From Candidatus Melainabacteria bacterium (GTDB lineage Bacteria > Cyanobacteriota > Vampirovibrionia > Obscuribacterales > Obscuribacteraceae): a stretch of 32,884 bases of DNA. The DNA is taken from the NCBI GenBank assembly GCA_003153555.1, contig PLZS01000042.1, forward strand, positions 1 to 32,884, read 5' to 3'. This document shows positions 16,692 to 24,477 of this stretch, in pieces. A program made the position numbers and the translations under genes. The first letter of the stretch is position 1. Each line of letters begins with the position of its first letter. The notes beneath the pieces were generated by a model that did not search any database, had not been told where the DNA came from, and saw only the letters and a list, made by a program, of their open reading frames with translations.

Positions 16692-18035
16692 CTAATGATA
16701 CCGTTGAGGATCTTGATCAACCATGGAGTTTGTCTGTGCTTTTTCAATTTCGTCCACGAGAATGTGCAGCATAGGGTGCGATGGATTGAGTCGCCTAGCA
16801 CGTTCTATGGCGGCATAAGCCTCGTCGAAGCGGTGGCACCGAATCAGGGCTTGGGCTTGACCAAGTGGGAAAGAAGGGTCCGTGGGTCTCAAACTTTCGC
16901 CGGCACTAAAATGTTGTAACGCACTTTCGGGTGCAGTCTCCAGGTAATGCAGTGCCATTCCGAACCTGGCCGCCGCAAAGTTCGGATACTTGCTGACGAC
17001 TTTCTGGTACAGAGTCTCGACCCTTTCCGGGTTCTCATTTGAAAGACGAGCGATGTCGCAGTGCAAAAGTTCAGCTTCCTGCCAATCCTTTCTGCCACTC
17101 GTCGACAAGGCGCGGGTAACAAGTTGATCCGCTTCCTTGACCAGCTGCTCCTGGGAGGGCGTGGCGAGTCGATATTTGTGTAAAAGCAACTCGGCTTTGC
17201 ACAGCATACCTTCAGGGTCACCTGGACGCTGTTCTAGGTGTGCATCAATGATTGCCTCGCATATGCCCGCCTTGTCCCCACTTAGCAAACCACTAATTAC
17301 ACTCAACAACTTTGGGTCACCGCCGAATTGTTGCAATGCAAGCTTCGCTGCAGCAGCGGCATCATCATAGTTACCTAGTGCTGTGTATTGATTTATGGAT
17401 CGGGCAAAATAATCGGCGTCAACTTTGTCTTCGTCGCGAATGTCCTCTTGCGAGACAAGACGATAGCCTTCTCCGTTGAACCACAGCAATGAGTACCGCT
17501 TTTTAAAATCGAAGCCAAAAGTGAGACTGCGCACAACAAGATCTTCACCTGCTTCTTTGACAAAATGGTGATAGTCGATGAACAGCATCTCGATAGGTGA
17601 TGCACAGAGCGCGCAAACCTGATCGCTTGCTTGTACGGATGATGAGGACAGCAACGCCCAGGCAATGAAGTCCCAAACGGTGCGGTAAAACTTTGTGCCT
17701 TCCAATCCAATCAGAGTTTTGTCGGTAGAAGTGTCTCGGCAAGTTTTACAGACTGAAGTTCTGATGATCATATCTACAAGTGGTTCGCCTGTCTTTGCCA
17801 GAGCCAGCGTTTTGCCGCGTACTTCGATACTTGTCTTGTTAGCGGGCAATATGTGATCAGGTGTTACTCTCGATGAGCTGGTTAGAAAGACTTTGCGGAT
17901 CCAATGGATCGCTTTTGCTGCGCTGCCAGGGCTGTCATCAGACATGTAAGCAATTGCCGCATCAAGCTGCGCATTTACGTCACCTTCTTGCGCTTCTAGT
18001 TCAATTCTTGCTAACGCTTCCGCTTTCTCGCTCAT
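16692..18035 (-). CDS. TPR-repeat protein with two CxxC pairs
   Basis: 447 residues, ATG preceded by GAGGGG. The N-terminal 60 residues look like a short TPR/Sel1 hairpin (AQEGDVNAQLDAAIAY, AAKAIHWIRK). CKTC at residues 96-99 and CALC at 141-144 frame a hydrophobic stretch and could bind zinc. From about residue 225 there are several TPRs, for example INQYTALGNYDDAAAAAKLALQQ, ERVETLYQKVVSKYPNFAAARFGMA, and FDEAYAAIERARRLNPSHP. No signal peptide. Expected to be a cytoplasmic scaffold or regulator; the partner is not evident. The DoxX-like gene ends 36 bases upstream on the same strand, so both may share a transcript. Confidence 0.8.
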   Translation of the reverse strand: MSEKAEALARIELEAQEGDVNAQLDAAIAYMSDDSPGSAAKAIHWIRKVFLTSSSRVTPDHILPANKTSIEVRGKTLALAKTGEPLVDMIIRTSVCKTCRDTSTDKTLIGLEGTKFYRTVWDFIAWALLSSSSVQASDQVCALCASPIEMLFIDYHHFVKEAGEDLVVRSLTFGFDFKKRYSLLWFNGEGYRLVSQEDIRDEDKVDADYFARSINQYTALGNYDDAAAAAKLALQQFGGDPKLLSVISGLLSGDKAGICEAIIDAHLEQRPGDPEGMLCKAELLLHKYRLATPSQEQLVKEADQLVTRALSTSGRKDWQEAELLHCDIARLSNENPERVETLYQKVVSKYPNFAAARFGMALHYLETAPESALQHFSAGESLRPTDPSFPLGQAQALIRCHRFDEAYAAIERARRLNPSHPMLHILVDEIEKAQTNSMVDQDPQRYH

Positions 18036-18070
18036 CGTGCTTGTCCCCTCACTAAAGCTAGATCATTTTA

Positions 18071-18442
18071 CTATTCTCGGCCGCACCAAAAGACCCAGAG
18101 AATAAAAAGTAATTGGAATGGCAAACGCCACCAGAGGAAGTAATGAGGCAGTCCTAAGTCGATGCTATTGATCGCCATGTTTAAATTTGCTGGAAACACA
18201 GCAATAAGCAAAGCGATTAGTCCCCAAGAAGCGAGGCGGCGACAGCGGGGAATCAGCAAACCTACACCGCCGGCAATTTCACACACGCCGCTAAGATAGA
18301 CCAAGAAAAGTGGAAACGGCAGGTAGTCTGGCATGATGCTCTCATACACACCTGTATTGATGAAATGCAAACTGCCCGCGAGCATAAAACAAATACTGCA
18401 CAGCGCGGTAAGCAATTTTTTCAGTATTGACCTTTTTTCCAT
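18071..18442 (-). CDS. DoxX-like small membrane protein
   Basis: Start moved from 18457 to the ATG at 18442, which has AGGA five bases upstream; 123 residues. Four hydrophobic segments (LTALCSICFMLAGSLHF, FPLFLVYLSGVCEIAGGVGLLIP, LIALLIAVFPANLNMAI, PFQLLFILWVFW) and the AGxxHF motif followed by a Gly-rich second helix fit the DoxX/DUF4267-like family. Members are inner-membrane proteins, some linked to quinone or redox chemistry, most uncharacterised. The start codon is only 42 bases from that of the divergent debranching enzyme. Confidence 0.7.
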   Translation of the reverse strand: MEKRSILKKLLTALCSICFMLAGSLHFINTGVYESIMPDYLPFPLFLVYLSGVCEIAGGVGLLIPRCRRLASWGLIALLIAVFPANLNMAINSIDLGLPHYFLWWRLPFQLLFILWVFWCGRE

Positions 18443-18484
18443 GCTAATCCTATACATTGAGCAGGCTAATTAAAGAGGAATTCA

Positions 18485-20644
18485 ATGCCAATTGAGCTAA
18501 CTGTCGGCCCGCCTGTGTTGACTATAAACCAGGGCAACACATTTATGGTTACAGAATTGAATGGCGAAATTGCCGCAGAGAGCGAGCAGGGTGTATTTTC
18601 AAATGATACTCGGTTTGTCAGTTACTACTCGATATTCGCCAATGGTTATTCTTGGCAGCGTCTGTCATCGAGCACTGTTTCATATTATGCTGCCCGAATC
18701 TATCTCACAAATCCCACCTTTGAGACAGAAGATGGATCCGTTGAGGCAAGCACCTTAGCTCTAGTGATTACCAGAGAGGTGAGTGGCTCTGGCATCTCTG
18801 AAAATTTGGAAGTAACGAACTACAGCATGAAGCGCGTGCGCTTCAATTTAGAACTGGCAATTCGCTGTGATTTCGCCGATATATTTGAAGTGCGTTCACA
18901 CCGCTTTGTGCGCAGAGGTCGTATTCAAACAGTTTGGAACGATGAACGCGCGGAGTTGGTCACGTCCTATTCAAATCAAGATTTCCATCGTCACATGATT
19001 TATCGACTGCTCAGCTGTGGTTCAGTTGCCCATTTTGCCAACGGTCGCATCGCCTTCGAGTTGGATATCCCTGCCGGCGGCAGCTGGTATGTGGCAAGCC
19101 GACTGGAATTGATTTTGACGGAACAAATTCCCGATCATGAAGAAGTGCATATCGGTGATGAGAACGAGCTGATGCGGCTTCAGAGTGCCTGGCAGGAACG
19201 TGCCACCAAGTTGACTTCATCCAACGAGGAAATCTATCGGCTCTTCAATCAGTCAGTCGAGGATATGGGCGCGCTGCGCTTGTATGAGCAAGAGTGTGAT
19301 CCAGACACCTGGATGCCAGCGGCTGGTGTGCCATGGTACGTCGCCTTGTTTGGCAGAGATTCTCTCATCGCCAGTTTGCAAAACATGAGTGTCAATCCTC
19401 GTTTTGCTCTGGGTGCGTTGGTGAAACTATCTCAATATCAAGCAACTGAAATCGATGATCATCGTGATGCTCAGCCAGGCAAAATTTTGCATGAATTGAG
19501 GATTGGCGAATTAGCCCAATTTAAGAAAATTCCGCACACACCATACTACGGCACCGCCGATGCTACCGCACTGTATTTGGTGACTTTGCATGAAACATGG
19601 AAATGGTTAGGTGATAAATCAATATTAGAAATGCATAAAGATGCGGCTTTGAAATGTTTAGATTGGATCGACAACTATGGCGATTTGGATGGTGATGGCT
19701 TTCAGGAATACCAAACTCGATCCGCGCAGGGTTATGAAAACATGTGTTGGAAAGATTCTGGTGATTCGATCGTCTATGCAGATGGCACTCAAGTAAAACA
19801 ACCTAAAGCGGTGTGTGAATTGCAGGGATATGTTTTCGACGCCTGGATGCGAATGTCCGAAGTGTTCGATGCGCTTGGGGATGGTGATCGGGCCATTCAG
19901 TTGCGCAAGAAAGCAGCTGTTCTTTACAAGAATTTCAATGAAAAGTTTTGGTGTGAAGATATTGGTTTCTTCGCGCTCTCGTTAGATCCTGACAAAAAGC
20001 CCGTTCGCACCATTGCCTCTAACGCTGGTCATTGTCTGTGGAGCGGTCTGGCTTCGCCGCAGCACGCAGAAAAAGTGGTGAAGAGATTCATGCAACAAGA
20101 TCTCTGGAGCGGTTGGGGAATTCGAACGCTTTCGTCTCGTCATCCGGCATACAACGCTCATTCCTACCATCGTGGTTCTGTTTGGCCCCACGATAACGGC
20201 ATCATCGCTTTAGGATTTAAACGCTACGGTTACGGAGTTGAAGCAGGCAAATTGGCGCGAGACATCTCCGAGGCCGCCAGTCATTTTGTCAGCCATCGCT
20301 TGCCTGAGCTCTATGCCGGGATTCAGCGACAAATCGCCTCTTTCCCCGTACAATACAGCGGCGCAAATGTGCCTCAGACTTGGGCTGCCGGGAGTGTCTT
20401 TCACTTGATGCAAGCAATGCTGGGACTCCAGGCTGATGCGCCTAACGGAAAACTGTATGTTGATCCAACTTTGCCGAACTGGCTCCCTGATGTTGTGCTC
20501 AGTGATTTGAAAGTGGCTGATTCCAACATCAAACTAAAGTTCTGGCGAGATGGAGATCAGAGTTTATGGAGTGCCACTGTTGATGGTGGCAATATTACAG
20601 TCGAGCAAAAAAGCTGGCGGCCGTGGGACATTAGCAAAGTCTGA
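18485..20644 (+). CDS. Amylo-alpha-1,6-glucosidase / glycogen-debranching-type glycosidase
   Basis: 719 residues, ATG after AGAGGAATTCA. Residues 1 to about 215 fit the N-terminal beta domain of bacterial debranching enzymes (GNTFMVTELNGEI, GVFSNDTRFVSYYSI, ENLEVTNYS). The rest is an alpha/alpha-barrel glucosidase: WYVALFGRDSLIAS near 285, DATALYLVTLHETWKWLG, WIDNYGDLDGDGFQEYQ, KDSGDSI, and AYNAHSYHRGSVWPHDNGIIALG near 555. Such proteins cleave alpha-1,6 branch glucose or related alpha-glucans in the cytoplasm and belong with glycogen or trehalose metabolism. No glg genes are nearby. The exact substrate cannot be fixed from sequence. Confidence 0.88.
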   Translation: MPIELTVGPPVLTINQGNTFMVTELNGEIAAESEQGVFSNDTRFVSYYSIFANGYSWQRLSSSTVSYYAARIYLTNPTFETEDGSVEASTLALVITREVSGSGISENLEVTNYSMKRVRFNLELAIRCDFADIFEVRSHRFVRRGRIQTVWNDERAELVTSYSNQDFHRHMIYRLLSCGSVAHFANGRIAFELDIPAGGSWYVASRLELILTEQIPDHEEVHIGDENELMRLQSAWQERATKLTSSNEEIYRLFNQSVEDMGALRLYEQECDPDTWMPAAGVPWYVALFGRDSLIASLQNMSVNPRFALGALVKLSQYQATEIDDHRDAQPGKILHELRIGELAQFKKIPHTPYYGTADATALYLVTLHETWKWLGDKSILEMHKDAALKCLDWIDNYGDLDGDGFQEYQTRSAQGYENMCWKDSGDSIVYADGTQVKQPKAVCELQGYVFDAWMRMSEVFDALGDGDRAIQLRKKAAVLYKNFNEKFWCEDIGFFALSLDPDKKPVRTIASNAGHCLWSGLASPQHAEKVVKRFMQQDLWSGWGIRTLSSRHPAYNAHSYHRGSVWPHDNGIIALGFKRYGYGVEAGKLARDISEAASHFVSHRLPELYAGIQRQIASFPVQYSGANVPQTWAAGSVFHLMQAMLGLQADAPNGKLYVDPTLPNWLPDVVLSDLKVADSNIKLKFWRDGDQSLWSATVDGGNITVEQKSWRPWDISKV

Positions 20645-20686
20645 TCATTTTCCAAATGTACACGATAGGCTGCTAAGCTGTTGGCT

Positions 20687-20720
20687 CGTTTAAGGAACAG
20701 CAACGACCTGTTCGTAAACG
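20687..20720. promoter_or_regulatory. Interrupted inverted repeat upstream of the OsmC gene
   Basis: CGTTTA-GAACAG on the left (20687-20700, two-base bulge) pairs with CTGTTC-TAAACG on the right (20708-20720, one-base bulge) over a CAACGAC loop. No T-run follows, so it is more likely a regulator site or leader hairpin of the OsmC gene than the terminator of the debranching gene. Confidence 0.45.
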
Positions 20721-20775
20721 ACGAGTATTGCGGTCACAAGCCGCACGACTTTTGTACTCTTTAAAGGAGAGAAGA

Positions 20776-21213
20776 ATGAAACGCAAAGCATCAGCAGTAT
20801 GGCAAGGTGGATTGAAGGACGGTAAAGGCACAATCTCTACCGACAGTGGCGTGTTGTCAAACACCCAATATTCTTTCGGTACCCGTTTTGAAGATGGCAA
20901 AGGAACCAACCCAGAAGAACTCATCGCAGCAGCTCACGCTGGTTGCTTCTCTATGGCACTTTCCGGACAGCTTGCAGAAGCCAAGTTGACTGCCGAAAGC
21001 ATCAACACAACCTCAACTGTTACCTTGGAAAAGGATGACAAAGGCTTCGCAGTTACAGAAATCCACTTGGATGTTGTTTGCAGAATCCCAGGCGCTGACG
21101 AAAAGGCATTCATGACCGCAGCAGAAAATGCTAAGACAGGTTGCCCAATTTCCCGTCTGTTCAATGCAAAGATCACAATGAACGCGCGTTTGGAAGTCAA
21201 AGCAGCGGTTTAA
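20776..21213 (+). CDS. osmC: OsmC-family peroxiredoxin
   Basis: The frame extends up to a TTG at 20728, but the ATG at 20776 with AAAGGAGAG just upstream is the evident start; 145 residues, usual for OsmC. The redox cysteines are Cys57 in [11 protein letters not shown] and Cys123 in TGCPISRLF; Arg37 and Glu47/48 are in the expected places. OsmC proteins reduce organic hydroperoxides using thiols in the cytoplasm. The gene stands alone, followed by two terminator hairpins. The segment [16 protein letters not shown] assigns it to the OsmC rather than the Ohr subfamily. Confidence 0.93.
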   Translation: MKRKASAVWQGGLKDGKGTISTDSGVLSNTQYSFGTRFEDGKGTNPEELIAAAHAGCFSMALSGQLAEAKLTAESINTTSTVTLEKDDKGFAVTEIHLDVVCRIPGADEKAFMTAAENAKTGCPISRLFNAKITMNARLEVKAAV

Positions 21214-21296
21214 GCGTTGTGCTTTGACCGCCGACTCGCCCTGTCCGGCATAGTGGCTGCCACTAATTGCTGAGCAGCTGAAAAAACAGTCAATAA

Positions 21297-21338
21297 GAAA
21301 AGAGGGTTGCCTAAAGGAGATCCTCTTTTCCCTTTCCC
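21297..21338 (+). terminator. First terminator hairpin after the OsmC gene
   Basis: GAAAAGAGG (21297-21305) pairs perfectly with CCTCTTTTC (21322-21330) over a 16-base loop; CCTTTCCC follows. Pyrimidine-rich rather than a pure T-run. Confidence 0.6.
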
Positions 21339-21340
21339 TG

Positions 21341-21359
21341 ACGCCACTAATGGCGTTTT
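21341..21359 (+). terminator. Second terminator hairpin after the OsmC gene
   Basis: ACGCCA-CTAA-TGGCGT is a compact perfect hairpin, and TTT follows. Together with the preceding hairpin it forms a tandem terminator. Confidence 0.6.
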
Positions 21360-21456
21360 GATATTCGCAACTCTGTAGGGTTACCCCTCAGGTGAGGTAT
21401 GGCGAACGGATGAGCCTGTGGCTATGCTATTGAAGTGAGTTAATGGAGTTCCAGGC

Positions 21457-21807
21457 ATGAACAGGATCGCTTCTCAGATTGGCGCCCCAGATAGCACTTT
21501 AAAAGAAGAGGCTCAGTTGTCCCGCAACGTGAAGATTGCGTCTCGTGAATATGGATTTGAACACACTGATGTCGCCCTCGCTTTAGTCGAATTGGGTGAC
21601 TTTTATTTCCATCAAGAGAGATTTGTTGATAGCTCAGATGCCTTCAAGCGAGCACTAGAAATTTATGAGACTTTGGGCGAGGGTCATCAATTATTAGCTG
21701 CGATGGCCATGCGCAGTTTGTCCAATTCATTGATATCCGAAGGGAAATATTTAGAAGGCACTTTGCTTAATTCCAACGCCCGCGACCTAATCAAAGCGTA
21801 CCAATAA
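21457..21807 (+). CDS. Small TPR (kinesin-light-chain-like) protein
   Basis: 116 residues, ATG nine bases after GGAG. The sequence is TPR helices: VALALVELGDFYFHQERFVDSSDAFKRA is a near-consensus unit, followed by LLAAMAMRSLSNSLISEGKYLEGTLL. The 'ALVELGDFYFHQERF-DSSDAFKRALEIYE' style is that of kinesin-light-chain TPRs abundant in cyanobacteria-related genomes. No signal peptide or anchor. It could be a stand-alone binding module; the partner is unknown. Confidence 0.75.
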   Translation: MNRIASQIGAPDSTLKEEAQLSRNVKIASREYGFEHTDVALALVELGDFYFHQERFVDSSDAFKRALEIYETLGEGHQLLAAMAMRSLSNSLISEGKYLEGTLLNSNARDLIKAYQ

Positions 21808-21912
21808 TCACGTTTGCGAATCTTGTTGCGCTACGAACCTGGGAGCGCTGCCATCCTTGGCGGCATCGAAAATTTTTGCAAAAACTTCTTATGGCGTCTT
21901 CAAGAAATCCTT

Positions 21913-21938
21913 CATTTTCGATCAAAATGAGGTATAAG
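21913..21938 (+). promoter_or_regulatory. Putative operator/promoter of the copper-storage pair
   Basis: A perfect dyad CATTTT-CGATC-AAAATG (21913-21929) is followed by TATAAG (21933-21938), a good -10. The dyad would lie in the promoter spacer, a place used by repressors and by MerR-type activators. It does not match the known CsoR, CueR or CopY consensus sites I can recall, and I do not see the same dyad upstream of the copper ATPase. Confidence 0.45.
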
Positions 21939-21966
21939 TTGTAGGTGTGAACATTAGCGCGCAACT

Positions 21967-22353
21967 ATGAAAATTAAGAAGAGCATTAATTACCTACTCA
22001 GATTGTTTGCAATCATTGCGTTGATTGTAGCTGCGGTTCCAAACGCAGGTAGCTGCGCGGCTCGCACCGGCGCTGATAACATCGCTATGCATAGCTGTTG
22101 TGCCCCGGCTGCAAGTTCTTGCAACACAATGGTCATGACTGTTGATTGCTGCTGTAAACCTGCGCCCGTAAATACGGCAGCAACACCTGGACTAATAGTT
22201 TCGAGTCCCAATGAGTTTGTGCAAGTAGCCGTGCTACCAAAGACGGCGCTGCTTACTAACTATTACGCCGCTTCGATTTTGTCTCGCAGCAGCGTCATCA
22301 CAATTGCTACGCCACCAAAGATCTATATTGTTCATCGAGCCTTGTTGATTTAA
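21967..22353 (+). CDS. Small secreted Cys-rich protein, first gene of copper-storage pair
   Basis: 128 residues, with basic N-terminus and hydrophobic helix (LLRLFAIIALIVAAVPNAGS) forming a signal peptide or lipoprotein-like leader. The mature N-terminal part holds seven cysteines in about 35 residues (GSCAA, HSCCAP, SSCN, DCCCKP) together with methionines and a His, a soft-metal ligand set. The rest (LPKTALLTNYYAASILSRSS) has no known motif. It precedes the Csp1-like gene by 82 bases on the same strand. A copper-binding or copper-delivery role is an inference from composition and position. The ribosome site is weak. Confidence 0.65.
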   Translation: MKIKKSINYLLRLFAIIALIVAAVPNAGSCAARTGADNIAMHSCCAPAASSCNTMVMTVDCCCKPAPVNTAATPGLIVSSPNEFVQVAVLPKTALLTNYYAASILSRSSVITIATPPKIYIVHRALLI

Positions 22354-22435
22354 AGAGTTCTTGAATTCCGCTATCAAAACTACTGGTTTGCCAAAAGCGA
22401 ACTGACTTTGTTCGCAATATTCAAGGAGTATTCTT

Positions 22436-22852
22436 ATGAAAATTACATCGGCTTTCTTTATGATGTTTGCCTTTATGGTGCTGTCTTTCTTTTCGTTCGC
22501 TAGTGTTAGTCCCGCTCTAGCACAACATTCAGGTGCTGGAATGGAGGCATGTATAAAAAACTGCGGTACTTGTTCAACAGCTTGTGATAAGGCCCTCAAG
22601 CACGAACAGGACAAGGGAAAATCGGCATCAGCGGAACTTACAAAAGTTCTTGAGGATTGTGCTGCGATTTGCAAAACGAGTGAGGGAATGCTGAAACGCG
22701 GATCGGAATTCCATCCTAAAGTTTGCAAAGTTTGTTCTGACATTTGCTCAAAGTGCGCCGAACTTTGTGAGAAATCCAAAGATAAAGCGCTCCAAGATTG
22801 CGCAAAAGAGTGCCGTAAGTGCGAAGAGTCTTGCAAAAAGATGGCAAGCTAA
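22436..22852 (+). CDS. csp1: Exported Csp1-like four-helix copper-storage protein
   Basis: 138 residues, ATG after AAGGAGT. A signal peptide ends near LALAQ (about residue 30), then a four-helix bundle with 15 cysteines, mostly in CxxxC and CxxC spacing along helices: MEACIKNCGTCSTACDKAL, EDCAAICKTS, KVCKVCSDICSKCAELC, QDCAKECRKCEESCKK. This is the DUF326/Csp pattern; in methanotroph Csp1 such a bundle stores many Cu(I) ions in its core. The signal peptide means storage outside the cytoplasm. With the Cys-rich protein upstream and a CopA-like ATPase nearby, copper detoxification or supply is well supported. The symbol is by family resemblance. Confidence 0.88.
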   Translation: MKITSAFFMMFAFMVLSFFSFASVSPALAQHSGAGMEACIKNCGTCSTACDKALKHEQDKGKSASAELTKVLEDCAAICKTSEGMLKRGSEFHPKVCKVCSDICSKCAELCEKSKDKALQDCAKECRKCEESCKKMAS

Positions 22853-22899
22853 TTGCCTGATGGGGCGCGGGTAACCGCGTCCTCTCTTCTCTTTGTGAT

Positions 22900-22958
22900 C
22901 TGAAAACTCGAGGAGCTGAGAGCCACCGTGCTCTCAGTTCCTTCGATGTTCAGTTTTT
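22900..22958 (+). terminator. Strong terminator of the copper-storage operon
   Basis: A 12-bp stem (22912-22923 with 22930-22941, one G-U) over CACCGT is extended by outer pairs CGA/TCG and CTGAA/TTCAG, ending in TTTTT at 22954-22958. A weaker GC-rich hairpin at 22862-22884 with CTCTTCTCTTT after it precedes it, so termination appears doubled. Confidence 0.8.
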
Positions 22959-23076
22959 CCGGCTCTGCTCCCAGTTCCTGCAACTGTGCTCAAGTTTCCT
23001 CGACTCGTTCCGTGAAACGTCTCACAAGCTCATTCATGTAGCGCTCGTTCGTTGTTTTTTTGCTACGATCGGCTGC

Positions 23077-24477
23077 ATGTGGCAGACCATCAAATATTTT
23101 GCGATCGCTCTTCTTGGTTTTGTTATTTCTGCATCTTTACCTGGAATGGCAGATGGGATCAGACCTTTGCCTCCTCACACCGTTGATGAAACTACTGAAA
23201 TTCGTGCTCTGCCCGGTAAACTGAATTCTATTGCGGTTTTTAATAGCAACAGTCCAGAGGTCGTTCAGAACGAGGGAATACTGCTTTCAACTTTTCCGCC
23301 GAAAGGAATGAAGTTTCCAGCGGCCCATTTGAACCACCCGCTTAATGGCGATTTCAGTATATTTTTCCATCATATTTCAAACGGAGTGATAACTAAATCC
23401 AACAAGGCGGTTTTTATTGGAATCATTGCGCACAACCCAAACGTGCGCAATGCGGTGCTGAAAATAAATCGAGCGGCCAAATATTTGAGTCAACCTGATG
23501 CACCATTCAAGGTATTGCCGTCAAGTTCAGATAATACTCAGGGCGATGTTTATGCCGGTCCCGGAGATCGGGTGATGTCTGACTTCTTGCACTCGAAGCC
23601 CAGTGATCCCGTTTGGCCGATCACTATAGTCATACCGCCTCACCAAACAAGAGTGATTGCTGCTCTGCCGATTCCGGTCAAAGGATTGGTACCCCCGATT
23701 AACGGATTGTCAGGATTAATCGACGTGCATACCAGTCGCCCAGTTTATTTGGCATCGCTGGCTTTGTATGGAAAGCCTTCTGGCGACGGCATCGAGAGTG
23801 TTCCTGAACTAAGTGAGTGGGACACAGCATTACATAATTATGATTTGGTTCACCCTCTTGAAAAGGCTCCAACCGCGCCGGGCACCAAGACTGGTGTCAT
23901 CTATGGACGTGTCGCTGGTGTTTCGACTGGCACGATCTGGGACGGCGTGATCACTGATGGACCTCACACCAAGAATCTTTCCGTGAAGCTTGGACAAAAG
24001 ATTTCTTATCCGATCAGTTCAATTGAACAGGGTGCTTTTGGCACCGGACAGATACAGAGTGCGAACATGGCGGTGCGCTATGCGGATACTGCGCACCAGG
24101 CTCACGGGAACTATGGCGTTCACTATGCGTTGCAGATTCCGCTGCACAACACTGCCGACATGGAAGCCGTTGTCACTATTCACTTGCAAACTCCTTTGAA
24201 AAGCGACGAACGCAAGAACGAACTCAAATTTTATGACTCCGCTCCAACGCGGGTGTACTTTCGAGGCACCGTGCGAGTCCGTTATTTGGATGACAACGGG
24301 CAAAATTGCGACAAGTACATTCATCTTGTCCAAAATCGCGGCGAGAAAAGCGGACCACTAATGCAGTTTTTGCTCAAGGCTGGTGAGCACAGGCGCGTGC
24401 AACTTGATTTGTTTTACCCTCCTGATGCGACACCACCCCAAGTGCTCACGATCAAGACATTCCCGCTCGTGAATTAG
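23077..24477 (+). CDS. DUF3370 exported protein
   Basis: 466 residues with a signal peptide ([18 protein letters not shown]). The conserved block [35 protein letters not shown] and later [14 protein letters not shown] match the DUF3370 family, which I know mainly from Cyanobacteria. Function is unknown; members are predicted envelope proteins rich in beta structure. The stop overlaps that of the convergent copper ATPase by four bases. It has no good ribosome site before the ATG, and a strong terminator lies between it and the Csp gene, so it is probably transcribed on its own. Confidence 0.85.
   Translation: MWQTIKYFAIALLGFVISASLPGMADGIRPLPPHTVDETTEIRALPGKLNSIAVFNSNSPEVVQNEGILLSTFPPKGMKFPAAHLNHPLNGDFSIFFHHISNGVITKSNKAVFIGIIAHNPNVRNAVLKINRAAKYLSQPDAPFKVLPSSSDNTQGDVYAGPGDRVMSDFLHSKPSDPVWPITIVIPPHQTRVIAALPIPVKGLVPPINGLSGLIDVHTSRPVYLASLALYGKPSGDGIESVPELSEWDTALHNYDLVHPLEKAPTAPGTKTGVIYGRVAGVSTGTIWDGVITDGPHTKNLSVKLGQKISYPISSIEQGAFGTGQIQSANMAVRYADTAHQAHGNYGVHYALQIPLHNTADMEAVVTIHLQTPLKSDERKNELKFYDSAPTRVYFRGTVRVRYLDDNGQNCDKYIHLVQNRGEKSGPLMQFLLKAGEHRRVQLDLFYPPDATPPQVLTIKTFPLVN

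Noticed and set aside
22234..22836. 200-codon minus-strand ORF over the copper-storage gene
   Set aside because: Antisense to the clear Csp-like gene; its composition mirrors the Cys codons of the real frame.
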